A stretch of DNA of 64,000 bases from Candidatus Methanoperedens sp. (GCA_012026795.1 VEPM01000019.1:1-64000); one strand, 5' to 3'; shown: positions 43,809 through 52,914, numbered from the stretch's first letter. The notes: generated by a model from the sequence alone, not told the origin. Program-made: numbers and translations.

Positions 43809-44043
43809 TAAAATCTTTCATTTATTTTTAGGCAAAGCTACTTGGGTCACAATTTCAAATAGATAAGTAAAATATAAATACCATGATAACTGAATAAATT
43901 GTGATAGGATGTGGAATTAGATTTGACCAACAAATTATATCATTACAATAAAGGGATTTTGTAACAACGACTTCCAGTGCAAATTACATCTTTTTGCCAC
44001 ATTCCTAAAAGCTGGGAAATTAGTGAAAATTGGAGTGACAAAT

Positions 44044-46509
44044 ATGAAAGAAGACGAAATAATGGAGGGTGACCTCACGAATTCAGTTGAGGTAAAAAAG
44101 AATCATTTTGTAAGAATGGATAGGAGAACATTTTTAAAAATGGCAGGTGTGGCAGCAGCCGCTATAGCCCTGAATCCTAAGATGGTTGATACAGCTACAG
44201 CGTCTACCCTTGTTCCCCAGGTGCCATTTCCGGGAAAGAACATACTTCAATATGTAGACTCGTTGCCAGTATTTGGACCTGCGGGGGGTCTTAATCAAAT
44301 TCCGAGGGTGAATGGAAATAATCCGGTAACTGTTACATTGAAACCCTTCAGTCAGCAGGTTCTTTCTACAGGAACTATCCTAGCTCCCGGAGTGGTCGTC
44401 GGTCCGGCTGCTGGATTGACAAATGTATGGGCATATGATTTGAACGGGATAACAAATTATCCGACAGTTACCATAGAAGCTACAAAAGGTACACCTACCC
44501 ATGTGACCTACATAAATAACCTGACACCTGACCTCTACAAGTACCTGACAGTTGACCAGACCCTGCACTGGGCTGACCCGCTTATGAACATGCAAAATAT
44601 GCCAATGGCGCCATATCAGGGTCCTGTTCCCGTAGTTACGCACCTGCATGGCGGAGAGGTGCCACCACAGGTTGATGGCGGCCCGGACGCATGGTGGACT
44701 CCTGACGGGTTACAGGGACACGCATACTTCTCGGAACCTGGAGCAGCAATTAATGCCGCGAAATATACTTATCCTAATGTTCAGGAAAGCACCACGCTGT
44801 TTTTCCATGATCATGCCTTGGGCGTCACGCGGCTTAATGTCTTTGCAGGTCTTGTTGGTTTCTATTTCATAAGGGATGCTCTTGAGACCGCAGTAAGTCC
44901 TCCCCTTCCTGCTGGTCCCAATGAGATAGAGATGGCAATACAGGACAGGATGTTTGACACCACAGGTCAGTGGTTCTTCCCGGATCTTGGACTGAATCCT
45001 ACTGTGCATCCTTTCTGGATCCCGGAATTCTTCGGGGATGCAATTGTTGTAAATGGAAAGACCTGGCCATTCCTGGTTGTGCAGCCGCGCAGGTATCGTT
45101 TCAGGTTTGTGAATGGCTCAAACGCACGCTTCTATCGCCTTGACCTGGGCTCGAAGCTTGTATTCTGGCAGATAGGAACGGATGGCGGTCTTTTGGATTC
45201 TCCCGTGGCTGTCAATCAGCTGCTTCTTGCGCCTGGTGAGCGTGCAGATGTAATCATAGACTTTGCGCCATTCGCAGGGAAGAACATTACGATGACAAAC
45301 AGCGCCAAGGCACCATTCCCTGCAGGAAAGAACCCGGATCCAAAGACGACTGGCCAGATCATCCAGTTCAGGGTAAGTCCAACACTGGCGCCAGATAGCA
45401 GCTTCGATCCAGCAGCAGCAGGTGCGACCCTTCGTAGCCTCGCAAACCAGATTGTGAGGCTCGTGAATCCTCTTACTGGAACCCTGGCCATAAATGTGAC
45501 TCCCACCAAAAAGCGCCAGCTGACCCTGAACGAGGTCATGGGGCCGCTTGGACCTCTTGAGGTCATACTCAACAACACCAGGTGGACCGGTTTGTGGCCT
45601 GGAACAGCGCCAATGTCGCCGCCTCGCGTCAGGACGCTTCCGGGTGGAATAACGGACTTTACGCCGTTTACTGTTGGCGGTGTTACAACATATTACTCTG
45701 AAATAGTGCAGGAGGGTACTACAGAAGTGTGGGAAATAATCAACCTTACAAGGGATGCGCATCCGATACATCTCCACCTTGTGCAGTTCCAGATCTTGAA
45801 CAGGCAGCCTTTTAATAAGACACAGTATCTGGCAGCGTACAATGCATTGTTCCCAGGAGGAACATTCGATGGTGTGCTTTATGCGCCCGGAGCTTATATC
45901 CCGGCTTATGGTCCACCCTCAAATTATAACGTGGCGAATGCCGGAGGTTATGTTGGCGGCAACCCGGATATTCTGCCGGCTTTGCAGGGCACACCTATTC
46001 CGCCGAATCCCAATGAAGCAGGATGGAAAGATACTGTAGTTGCGTATCCAGGTGAGGTCACACGCATTGCTGTGCGTTTTGCGCCACTTGATAAGCCGAT
46101 CACAGATCCGAACCTGTATTATCCGTTCAATCCCAATGGGGGGCATGGTTTTGTCTGGCACTGCCACATCATCGACCATGAGGACAATGAGATGATGAGG
46201 CCGTATAGTGTAGCACCAGCAACCGTAGCTGCTCCAACAGTGGTTATTACGGCTCCAGCGACAGGAACTGTGAATACAGCTATCACTCTGACTGGCGCTC
46301 CAACCTATGCACCAGGATTAACAGGAAATATAGTATGGTCGGGTGTTGATCCGATAACAGGATTACCGATAAGTTTCGTACCGGATATAATAAATCCTAA
46401 TACTGTTGCATTTACACCCGTTAATACTGGAACATATACAATAACAGCTACGGTCAAAGATAGTCGTGGAAATACCGGCAGTGCGACCGCTACGATTATT
46501 GTTGCGTAG
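44044..46509 (+). CDS. Tat-exported multicopper oxidase (CotA/laccase-like) with C-terminal Ig-like domain
   Basis: 821 residues from ATG 44044, preceded by GGAGTGA (a GTG seven codons upstream is less likely). A twin-arginine signal (MDRRTFLKMAGVAAAAIAL) lies about 30 residues in. Copper motifs in order: HLHGG near residue 200, FFHDHALG near 254, HPIHLHLVQF near 573, and WHCHIIDHEDNEMM near 705, with an axial Met. All type 1, 2 and 3 ligands are present. A last domain of about 90 residues (PTVVITAPATGTVNTAITL) is Ig/PKD-like and may anchor it to the surface. Substrate (metal ion or organic) unknown. Confidence 0.92.
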   Translation: MKEDEIMEGDLTNSVEVKKNHFVRMDRRTFLKMAGVAAAAIALNPKMVDTATASTLVPQVPFPGKNILQYVDSLPVFGPAGGLNQIPRVNGNNPVTVTLKPFSQQVLSTGTILAPGVVVGPAAGLTNVWAYDLNGITNYPTVTIEATKGTPTHVTYINNLTPDLYKYLTVDQTLHWADPLMNMQNMPMAPYQGPVPVVTHLHGGEVPPQVDGGPDAWWTPDGLQGHAYFSEPGAAINAAKYTYPNVQESTTLFFHDHALGVTRLNVFAGLVGFYFIRDALETAVSPPLPAGPNEIEMAIQDRMFDTTGQWFFPDLGLNPTVHPFWIPEFFGDAIVVNGKTWPFLVVQPRRYRFRFVNGSNARFYRLDLGSKLVFWQIGTDGGLLDSPVAVNQLLLAPGERADVIIDFAPFAGKNITMTNSAKAPFPAGKNPDPKTTGQIIQFRVSPTLAPDSSFDPAAAGATLRSLANQIVRLVNPLTGTLAINVTPTKKRQLTLNEVMGPLGPLEVILNNTRWTGLWPGTAPMSPPRVRTLPGGITDFTPFTVGGVTTYYSEIVQEGTTEVWEIINLTRDAHPIHLHLVQFQILNRQPFNKTQYLAAYNALFPGGTFDGVLYAPGAYIPAYGPPSNYNVANAGGYVGGNPDILPALQGTPIPPNPNEAGWKDTVVAYPGEVTRIAVRFAPLDKPITDPNLYYPFNPNGGHGFVWHCHIIDHEDNEMMRPYSVAPATVAAPTVVITAPATGTVNTAITLTGAPTYAPGLTGNIVWSGVDPITGLPISFVPDIINPNTVAFTPVNTGTYTITATVKDSRGNTGSATATIIVA

Positions 46510-46530
46510 ATACTCCCTGGAAATCGGTAT

Positions 46531-46582
46531 TGACAGGTAAATGTGTGATACCTGTCAGGGCTGCTTTTGCAGCCCTTTTTTT
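46531..46582 (+). terminator. Tandem hairpins and T-run after the multicopper oxidase
   Basis: TGACAGGTA/TACCTGTCA (46531-46539 and 46549-46557) is a perfect 9-bp hairpin. Directly behind it GGGCTGC/GCAGCCC (46558-46564 and 46569-46575) is followed by seven T. The second half looks like an intrinsic terminator; the first hairpin may stabilise the mRNA end. Confidence 0.75.
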
Positions 46583-46643
46583 GAAATAATAGCAATTCTT
46601 GCCTCATGGGTAAATCATTTAAGAAGGAAAGAACAATAAAAGA

Positions 46644-46898
46644 ATGAAAATGACTACGGTTGAACTTTATTATTCAGACACCTGCTTAACCTGCCATCAA
46701 GTCAGGGCTCTTTTAATGGAAACGCTGCCAAAAACCGTGAAATTCAAAGAGATTAACACATCCTACCCTGAAGGAAAGCAAAAGGCATCCGAACTAAATA
46801 TTATGTCGGTGCCAACGGTGGCTATCGATAAGGATGTTGTTTTTGTTGGAAGAGTCTCAAAAGAAGAGCTCTTAAAAGAGTTATCTTTGAGAAAGTAA
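46644..46898 (+). CDS. Glutaredoxin/thioredoxin-like protein
   Basis: 84 residues. Thioredoxin-fold redox protein with active site CLTC (YYSDTCLTCHQVRALL), cis-Pro motif MSVPTVAID and a C-terminal helix SKEELLKELSL. Size and motifs fit the archaeal glutaredoxin-like family. CLTCH resembles a haem motif by chance: there is no signal peptide and the cis-Pro site is intact. Likely a cytoplasmic disulfide reductase; its partner is unknown. Confidence 0.85.
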   Translation: MKMTTVELYYSDTCLTCHQVRALLMETLPKTVKFKEINTSYPEGKQKASELNIMSVPTVAIDKDVVFVGRVSKEELLKELSLRK

Positions 46899-46956
46899 TA
46901 TTTTTTCCTGTATTGATTTTTTAATTAACCAAAAAAAACAGAAAGATATATTTACT

Positions 46957-46976
46957 ATGAGTATAATCATACTCAT
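46957..46976. promoter_or_regulatory. Palindromic operator before the wHTH regulator
   Basis: ATGAGTAT (46957-46964) and ATACTCAT (46969-46976) flank a 4-bp centre. It follows a TATA-like 'gatatattta' (46945-46954) and precedes the regulator ATG at 47020. This position suggests repression of transcription start, probably by the encoded regulator. Confidence 0.6.
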
Positions 46977-47019
46977 AACCAAAACGGTGAGGTATAAAAT
47001 CAAACAGGATGGTGAAAAA

Positions 47020-47346
47020 ATGAGGCGAAGCAGAATTGATATTGTTGTTAGAATATTGGATGTAGCGAAAAATGGGGTAAACAAAACAGCTATCGTTTAT
47101 AGGTCAAATATTAATTTCACACTGGCAGGGAAATATCTTAACCTGCTGGAAAAACAAGAACTCCTTGAGAACAAATCTGACAAATATATTACAACTGATA
47201 AAGGAAAGGTATTTTTACAAAAAGCTAAAGAATTAACTCTGCAACTGGAAGCTCCGATACAGGAGGCTAAAAAAATAATCCCGTGGTTAGAAGTACCCCA
47301 GAAAGTTAAAATGAAATCCCAGGCAAGTGAAGCTATATATTTGTAA
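47020..47346 (+). CDS. Archaeal winged-helix transcriptional regulator
   Basis: 108 residues from ATG 47020 with ggtg upstream; the frame opens at 46957 inside the operator and is not used. The fold is RIDIVVRILDVAKNGVNKTAIVYRSNINFTLAGKYLNLLEKQELLE, then the wing KYITTDKGKVFLQKAKEL. This is the HTH_45-type winged helix common in Methanosarcinales. It is alone between a glutaredoxin-like gene and the convergent dioxygenase gene. Confidence 0.82.
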   Translation: MRRSRIDIVVRILDVAKNGVNKTAIVYRSNINFTLAGKYLNLLEKQELLENKSDKYITTDKGKVFLQKAKELTLQLEAPIQEAKKIIPWLEVPQKVKMKSQASEAIYL

Positions 47347-47363
47347 AAGCCAGAGCTCATTTC

Positions 47364-48179
47364 TTATCCGACCTGGAAGCATCTCATTGAGATTGAACCG
47401 TATTGAAATCCTTCATAAATAAATTTTAACGGGTCATTTTCTTCCTGTAAACCTAATACATATATCATTGGTAAATAATGGTCAAGTGTTGGCACTGCCA
47501 GGTATGAACCATTTATATTTTGATATTCAATGAGTTTTTCATGGTTCATATTTATAAGAGCTGATTTTGCTTTTTCATCGAATTCTACAGCCCAATCAAA
47601 AGATGTTGAATCAATATTTCGAAAATCAAGAATTCCAAGGTTATGGACAATATTACCACTACCTATGATAAGAACTCCTTTTTCCCTTAAAAACGCAAGT
47701 TCTGATGCCAGATTATAATGATATCGTACCGGTTTTGGATGCCATTCATTAAATGTATAATCAAGGCTCATCTCAAAAACCGGAATATCCGCTCCCGGAT
47801 ATATATGCTTTAAAATTGCCCATGAGGCATGGTCTAATCCCCATTCATTGTTACATCTGATCCGGGTCTTTTGTACAGATCCTGTCAAATACCTTGCACC
47901 ATCTGCGAAACCCTGGCATGGATATTCTATTTTGTATAATTCTTCAGGAAACCCATAAAAATCATGAATAGTCTTTGGTTTTTCCATACACGTGACATAT
48001 GTTCCATTTGTCAGCCAGTGTGCTGAAATGACCAGTATCGCTCTTGGTTTTGGCAAATGTTGTCCCAATTTTATAAGACTGTCAGTAAAGTCGTTTTTCA
48101 AAATGGTGTTCATGGGTGAACCATGACCTATGAACAATACTGGCATTTTCCTGCCATCAGTTTTTTCTGAGATCGTCAT
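47364..48179 (-). CDS. ygiD: LigB/YgiD-family extradiol dioxygenase-like protein
   Basis: 271 residues from ATG 48179 with aagga before it; an in-frame GTG at 48215 overlaps the upstream stop and could also be used. Motifs: LFIGHGSPMNTI (metal His), VISAHWLTNGTYVT, DFYGFPEELYKIEYPCQG, WGLDHASWAILKHIYPGADIPVFEMSLD, GSGNIVHNLG and LDHYLPMIYVLG. This matches the 4,5-DOPA dioxygenase family. The physiological substrate in archaea is unknown, and its oxygen requirement is puzzling in an anaerobe. Confidence 0.87.
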   Translation of the reverse strand: MTISEKTDGRKMPVLFIGHGSPMNTILKNDFTDSLIKLGQHLPKPRAILVISAHWLTNGTYVTCMEKPKTIHDFYGFPEELYKIEYPCQGFADGARYLTGSVQKTRIRCNNEWGLDHASWAILKHIYPGADIPVFEMSLDYTFNEWHPKPVRYHYNLASELAFLREKGVLIIGSGNIVHNLGILDFRNIDSTSFDWAVEFDEKAKSALINMNHEKLIEYQNINGSYLAVPTLDHYLPMIYVLGLQEENDPLKFIYEGFQYGSISMRCFQVG

Positions 48180-48211
48180 CTTTCCTTGATTATTTAATAA
48201 GTTTATGGTAA

Positions 48212-48706
48212 TCACTTATAAGATTTCAATATTTCAATACCTTTTCCTGGAAGTTCAAGCAGGCTTTTTTTGAGATCGTCCCTATCATTTAATATTTGTT
48301 TTCCTGTTGATGCTGTCAAATGCTCTGTATGTACTTCCTGCACACTTCTTTTAAAATCGTTATGGTAGTAAGTATTTATGATCAGGTCGCTCAAATCGAG
48401 TTTCTCATCAAATGCAGGTTCCTTTTCAAATAATGCAGGAACCGTGATCAGTTTTTTCCCATCACAAGTTTTTGATAAAAAACAGAAAATCGTTCTTCCG
48501 ATATATTTCTTTGCAGTTGCAGCCAGAAGCCTCCCGGTTAAACCACTTCCTTTGATACTATTGACCAACAACCCGCAATACCCGATTTCCCCACCCTTCA
48601 TGAAATACCTGGCATGGAGAACCAATTCCACATGTCTTATGGGAACCTTGACCTGGGAATGCTCCATATCAACAGGAAGTTCCTCAAAACCATTTAATAT
48701 ATCCAT
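48212..48706 (-). CDS. Conserved hypothetical protein
   Basis: 164 residues, soluble. Beta-rich N-terminal half (VKVPIRHVELVLHARYFMKGGEIGYCGLLVNSI), then a helical C-terminus with a Leu/Glu-rich end. No known motif. It lies between a ferritin-like gene (17 bp upstream) and the YgiD-like gene on the same strand, so the three probably form one operon concerned with metal or oxygen stress. Confidence 0.65.
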   Translation of the reverse strand: MDILNGFEELPVDMEHSQVKVPIRHVELVLHARYFMKGGEIGYCGLLVNSIKGSGLTGRLLAATAKKYIGRTIFCFLSKTCDGKKLITVPALFEKEPAFDEKLDLSDLIINTYYHNDFKRSVQEVHTEHLTASTGKQILNDRDDLKKSLLELPGKGIEILKSYK

Positions 48707-48723
48707 AAACGTTGTATGGTGAA

Positions 48724-49134
48724 TTAATGGCTGATCTTTTCAAGTCTCATCCTGAACTCTTTCCTGTGCCTTTTTTCTTCATCCAGGATATGTTTTAACA
48801 CGCCAATAACTTCCTGATCATCAATACTTTCAATTTGATGTTTGTATATTTCTATGGTTTCAGTTTCAAGTGCCATCTGTTTTTTGAGTTGTCCGTAAAG
48901 GTCATCCCCGCCAAAATCAAGTTCTTTATGTTCCATACCGGGCTTCCCGCCTCGTTTTACGATCAGGTCGGCAAGCCAGTTCATATGCCTCATTTCATCA
49001 ATCGCTATCGCTTCGGTCACCCTGCCGGGGTCGCACTCTGGCATTATAAAAGCATTCCTGGTATAGATCAATGTGGCTTCAATTTCCCTTACGAAATTTT
49101 CATTCAATAAACGGATTATTTCATCGACTTCCAG
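48724..49134 (-). CDS. Ferritin-like diiron protein
   Basis: About 136 residues. The diiron ligands are spread over four helices: an E in REIEATLIYTRNAFI, then DEMRHMNWLADLI (E-x2-H), ETIEIYKHQIE, and DEEKRHRKEFRMRL. This fits the ferritin/bacterioferritin/rubrerythrin-like superfamily. The start is uncertain. An in-frame TTG lies at 49107, but the frame upstream encodes LEVDEIIRLLNENF, the usual helix-1 start, after a GGGAGG that precedes a CTG at 49134. No ATG is available. Likely role: iron storage or peroxide defence. Confidence 0.78.
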   Translation of the reverse strand: MEVDEIIRLLNENFVREIEATLIYTRNAFIMPECDPGRVTEAIAIDEMRHMNWLADLIVKRGGKPGMEHKELDFGGDDLYGQLKKQMALETETIEIYKHQIESIDDQEVIGVLKHILDEEKRHRKEFRMRLEKISH

Positions 49135-49234
49135 ATCAAATCCTCCCGAATTATAGAAGAGTGAACAACATAAGAGTATTTATCTTTAATTAAATACCAT
49201 TGTTTTTATATCAGGCAGGTATATTCCAGTATAT

Positions 49235-49687
49235 ATGTTTGAATCCCTTGAAAGCATTCTGCTTAATTATGGTTATCAGGGTCTTTTTCTGGCAAGTTTC
49301 CTGGCATCGACCATTCTTCCTTTCGGAAGCGAAGGTATCCTGGTTTATCTTGTCCAGAAAAAATTCAACATACCTGCGCTGGTACTGGTAGCAGCAGTTG
49401 GTAACTTTCTCGGGGCCTGTACAAGTTATTATATCGGTTTTAAAGGAAGAATACTTATTGAAAAATACCTGAGGTTTGATCCGAAAGAACTTGAAAAGGG
49501 AGAACAATTTTTCACTAAATACGGTTTATTTGTATTGTTATTTACATGGCTTCCTTTCATAGGAGATGTATTCACAGTGGTTGGCGGATTATTGCGGACG
49601 GATTTCAAGATTTTTTCTGTTCTTGTATTCACGGGCAAATTCCTTCGCTATCTGGCAGTGGCATATCTTGCTAATGCTATTCTTTAA
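49235..49687 (+). CDS. DedA/YqaA-family membrane protein
   Basis: 150 residues with four to five hydrophobic helices and the family's conserved regions: GLFLASFLASTILPFGSEGILVYLV, AAVGNFLGACTSYYIGFKGR, FFTKYGLFVLLFTWLPFIGDVFTVVGGLL. DedA/VTT-domain proteins act in lipid scrambling and membrane homeostasis. It is divergent from the ferritin-like gene. The exact function is not determinable. Confidence 0.87.
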   Translation: MFESLESILLNYGYQGLFLASFLASTILPFGSEGILVYLVQKKFNIPALVLVAAVGNFLGACTSYYIGFKGRILIEKYLRFDPKELEKGEQFFTKYGLFVLLFTWLPFIGDVFTVVGGLLRTDFKIFSVLVFTGKFLRYLAVAYLANAIL

Positions 49688-49757
49688 TTCCATTTTGATC
49701 GCAACAGGCCGACTAAATAAAAAGATATTAATGTAACATTACGCATAGGGGGGATGT

Positions 49758-50639
49758 ATGGGAAATACTGTTGAAGTTTCGCATATTACAAAATCGTATC
49801 ATGGGCAATTTGTAGTAAATGATATTTCTTTTAATATTGCACCAGGGGAAGTATTCGGTCTGATCGGGCCAAACGGGGCAGGAAAAACCACGATCATACG
49901 AATGCTTCTTGATATCATCAGGCCGGATTCCGGCGAATTACAGGTACTGGGCTCTGGAATTGATGATGGGATAAAAGACAGGATAGGTTACCTTCCTGAA
50001 GAACGTGGATTATATCGCAGTCTAACAGTCATGGACTCTCTTATGTATCTTGGAGCCCTGAAAAATAAACATAGCAAAAACAGGAGTATGGAACTTCTTG
50101 AGAAAATGAATCTGCTTCCTAATAAGGATATGAAAATTTCCGAACTTAGTAAAGGCATGCAGCAGAAGATACAGCTCATCGCAGCGATAAGTCATTATCC
50201 GCAGTTTATTATCCTGGATGAACCATTTTCAGGTCTTGATCCTGTGAATATGAAACTTGTAAAAGACATGATACTTGAACTCGGAAAGCAGGGTAAAACC
50301 ATACTCATCAGCACACACATGATGGATCAGGTAGAGCGTATGTGCGACCGGATATTGATGATACAGAAGGGAAAAATGGTATTATATGGAAGCGTAAATG
50401 AAATAAAATCCAGATTCGGTAAAAATGCAATCCAGCTTGAATTTGAGGGCGAACTGAAAAGTTTACCCGGAGTGAAGAGGATGAATCATTCCGGAAATTA
50501 TGCTGAATTAATTCTCGATCCTGGTGCAGATGCCCAGGAGGTATTAAGAAATATAATGAAGAGTGTCAGAGTCAACAGGTTTGAGATATCTTCGCCATCT
50601 CTTAACGAGATATTTATCCAGGTGGAGGCAAAAGCATGA
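49758..50639 (+). CDS. ABC transporter ATP-binding protein (NatA-like)
   Basis: 293 residues. Walker A GPNGAGKTT, Q-loop GYLPEERGLYRSLTVMD, signature LSKGMQQKI, Walker B FIILDEPFSGLDP, H-loop STHMMDQV, and a C-terminal extension of about 70 residues typical of ABC-2 exporters. It overlaps its permease gene by an ATGA. The pair resembles NatAB (Na+ export) or drug/peptide exporters; substrate unknown. Confidence 0.93.
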   Translation: MGNTVEVSHITKSYHGQFVVNDISFNIAPGEVFGLIGPNGAGKTTIIRMLLDIIRPDSGELQVLGSGIDDGIKDRIGYLPEERGLYRSLTVMDSLMYLGALKNKHSKNRSMELLEKMNLLPNKDMKISELSKGMQQKIQLIAAISHYPQFIILDEPFSGLDPVNMKLVKDMILELGKQGKTILISTHMMDQVERMCDRILMIQKGKMVLYGSVNEIKSRFGKNAIQLEFEGELKSLPGVKRMNHSGNYAELILDPGADAQEVLRNIMKSVRVNRFEISSPSLNEIFIQVEAKA

Positions 50640-51814
50640 CAAAATGGATAACCATCGCAAAACATGAATTTACATACAATATTCGCAGGAAAGAATTCCT
50701 TTTTGTGACTTTTGGTCTTCCGCTTCTCATGTTTGCAATAATGGGTCTTCCGATCCTTTTAGCCGGGAACAGCATGAACAACCAGGAATATAAGATCGGT
50801 TTTGTTGATAATACAGGTTTATTTGAGCCGCTCAACTTCACAGGTTTTTCTAATGAAGAACTCGCACAAAAAGACCTTTTTGATGGAAAGATTACACACT
50901 TATTTATAATTCCTTCAGATTATGTAACTACCGGAAAGATCATTATATACTCTTCAAAAAAGGATATTTCAGGCTCAATTACAGTTGAAACTCAAATTAA
51001 AAATTTCCTTCTGGATAATCTTTTAAAAGGCGAGAAAAAAGAGCTCCTTGAAAGAATAAAAAATCCTATCATTGGCGAGTATTTCACGCTCAATGAAAAA
51101 GGAGAAAGCAGGGACGATAGATTATTTGCACTTCTCATTCCGATTGCATTTGCCGCGTTTTTCATGCTTTCCATTTTCACCTCATCGAACTTTCTTTTGC
51201 AGGGTGTCGTCGAAGAAAAAGAGAACAGGGTCATGGAAATATTACTTTCATCGGTCTCGCATCGCGAACTTCTCACAGGTAAAATATTCGGACTTGGGGC
51301 AGTGGGTATGACGCAAATAATCATATGGCAAATAATCGGTATTGGAATATTAAAAACAGGACCGATGGCCGGACTTGTTTCAAAATTGAATGTTTCTCCC
51401 GCGCTCCTGTTTTTTGCATCAGGTTATTTTATTTTAGGTTACCTTGTTTTTGCATGTATAATGGCAGGCATCGGGGCAGTGGCAACAACTTCAAGGGAAG
51501 GCCAGCAGATGGCCGGGATATTTACATTAACGGGAGCGATGCCGTTAATTATCTCACGATTCATAATCGAAAGTCCCGGTTCAATTTTCAGCACATTTAT
51601 GAGTTATTTCCCCCTGACATCTCCAGTTACTATGATGATACGGCTTTCTGCAGGCGAAATACAGTTCTATGAATTGATGATCAGCCTGATCATCCTGACG
51701 GTTTCGATATTAATCATCATAGAACTATCGGTCAGGATATTCAGGGCAAGTCTCTTGATATATGGTAAGAAACCATCTATCAGAGAGATTGTTAAATATT
51801 TGCGCGAAGGGTAA
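50636..51814 (+). CDS. ABC-2 type transporter permease (NatB-like)
   Basis: 392 residues. One N-terminal helix (about 24-46) is followed by a large extracytoplasmic domain of about 120 residues and then five to six helices (from about 165). The signature VVEEKENRVMEILLSSVSHRELLTGKIFGLGAVGMTQ matches the ABC-2 NatB/YhaP group. Translational coupling with the ATPase indicates one exporter. Confidence 0.9.
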   Translation: MTKWITIAKHEFTYNIRRKEFLFVTFGLPLLMFAIMGLPILLAGNSMNNQEYKIGFVDNTGLFEPLNFTGFSNEELAQKDLFDGKITHLFIIPSDYVTTGKIIIYSSKKDISGSITVETQIKNFLLDNLLKGEKKELLERIKNPIIGEYFTLNEKGESRDDRLFALLIPIAFAAFFMLSIFTSSNFLLQGVVEEKENRVMEILLSSVSHRELLTGKIFGLGAVGMTQIIIWQIIGIGILKTGPMAGLVSKLNVSPALLFFASGYFILGYLVFACIMAGIGAVATTSREGQQMAGIFTLTGAMPLIISRFIIESPGSIFSTFMSYFPLTSPVTMMIRLSAGEIQFYELMISLIILTVSILIIIELSVRIFRASLLIYGKKPSIREIVKYLREG

Positions 51815-51825
51815 ATCAGACAAAA

Positions 51826-52914
51826 TCAAGGAATAATTTCACAGCCATTATTGAATTCCGGATAATCAAAATCCGATATTTCAATAACTCCGGCATAAAT
51901 AAGCTCTTGAATTTGCGGCATAGCCTTCTGTAATTCTTTTACCAGGTGCCGGACGGTGCTGCATATCATTTCATATCCGTTTTCTTTTAACAGCTGCTGC
52001 GACCTGTTAACAAACAGGCATCTGCCACCGCAAATCCGAAAAATATCGCATAAAGTGCAGGGTTCGCCAACGTTTGCTTTACCAGGAAGAGATGACGGGA
52101 CATCATCGTGTATTGATCCTATTACTGAAAAATCAAAATCAATTGAAACGGGACAGGCAGAAATCCTGCCGTCTGGCATTATTGTATAAAAATCTATTCC
52201 GGAACCGCATCGAAGATGAGAATCCGTATGATTGAGAAGAGAATTCATTATACCGATAAATGGTACGATACCTGCAACATGACCTGTTCGCCCCATCTTG
52301 AGAACCCACCATTTAATAAGTGAAGAGATCCCGGAATTATAAAAGTTGATCCAATCCGAAAGCCTGGGCACTGTGTTCTCCCATGCTTCCCAGAACATTT
52401 CAAAATCAAGCTGCCAGTGAACATGATCAAAACCCGGCTCTTTTAGTGTAAGAAGATGCATGACATTTTCATAAATATCAGTCCCCTGCGACACAGTCAT
52501 CCTGGCAACAAGGTCTCCTGCAAATCCCCTTTGCCTGATCAGCTTTATATTATCCATGGTCCTGTCATAGACTCCTGTCCCGCGCGCCCTGTCTGTCACA
52601 TCCCCTGTACCATCTATCGATACCAGGATCGAATGGAACTTTTTCAGATAATGTGATTCGAGTTTATTAAGGAGGAGACCGTTAGTCTGGATAACAAATC
52701 TTGCAGGCAATGAGTCCATGATCTGTTCAATAGTTCCAATCCGAAGGAGAGGCTCACCCCCATAGAATTCAAGTATTGGTTTTTCATCACGATAAATGAA
52801 CTTTTTAAGTTCATCTATTGAGTACTGGATCTCCCCGGGTGGTGAATCGCTTCCCCCTCCGCAATATTCGCATTTGAGGTTGCATTCTTTTGTCAGGATT
52901 ATATGGTAATGCAT
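51826..52914 (-). CDS. Radical SAM/SPASM enzyme, AF1577-type
   Basis: 362 residues. The [4Fe-4S]-SAM site CNLKCEYCGGG is at residues 12-22, followed by ILEFYGGEPLL and LVSIDGTGD. The SPASM region has MPDGRISACP, CTLCDIFRICGGRCLF and a Cys near SDFDYPEFNNGCEIIP at the end. I recall this architecture as the 'AF1577 family putative peptide-modifying radical SAM' group. No precursor peptide gene is evident beside it. The convergent ABC exporter could be related, but that is speculation. Confidence 0.85.
   Translation of the reverse strand: MHYHIILTKECNLKCEYCGGGSDSPPGEIQYSIDELKKFIYRDEKPILEFYGGEPLLRIGTIEQIMDSLPARFVIQTNGLLLNKLESHYLKKFHSILVSIDGTGDVTDRARGTGVYDRTMDNIKLIRQRGFAGDLVARMTVSQGTDIYENVMHLLTLKEPGFDHVHWQLDFEMFWEAWENTVPRLSDWINFYNSGISSLIKWWVLKMGRTGHVAGIVPFIGIMNSLLNHTDSHLRCGSGIDFYTIMPDGRISACPVSIDFDFSVIGSIHDDVPSSLPGKANVGEPCTLCDIFRICGGRCLFVNRSQQLLKENGYEMICSTVRHLVKELQKAMPQIQELIYAGVIEISDFDYPEFNNGCEIIP

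Noticed and set aside
46644-46898. Small monohaem cytochrome (CLTCH)
   Set aside because: Thioredoxin-fold pattern with cis-Pro motif and no signal peptide; it is a glutaredoxin-like protein.
48835-49110. 91-codon plus-strand frame opposite the ferritin-like gene
   Set aside because: Antisense shadow; the ferritin-like ligands on the minus strand are convincing.
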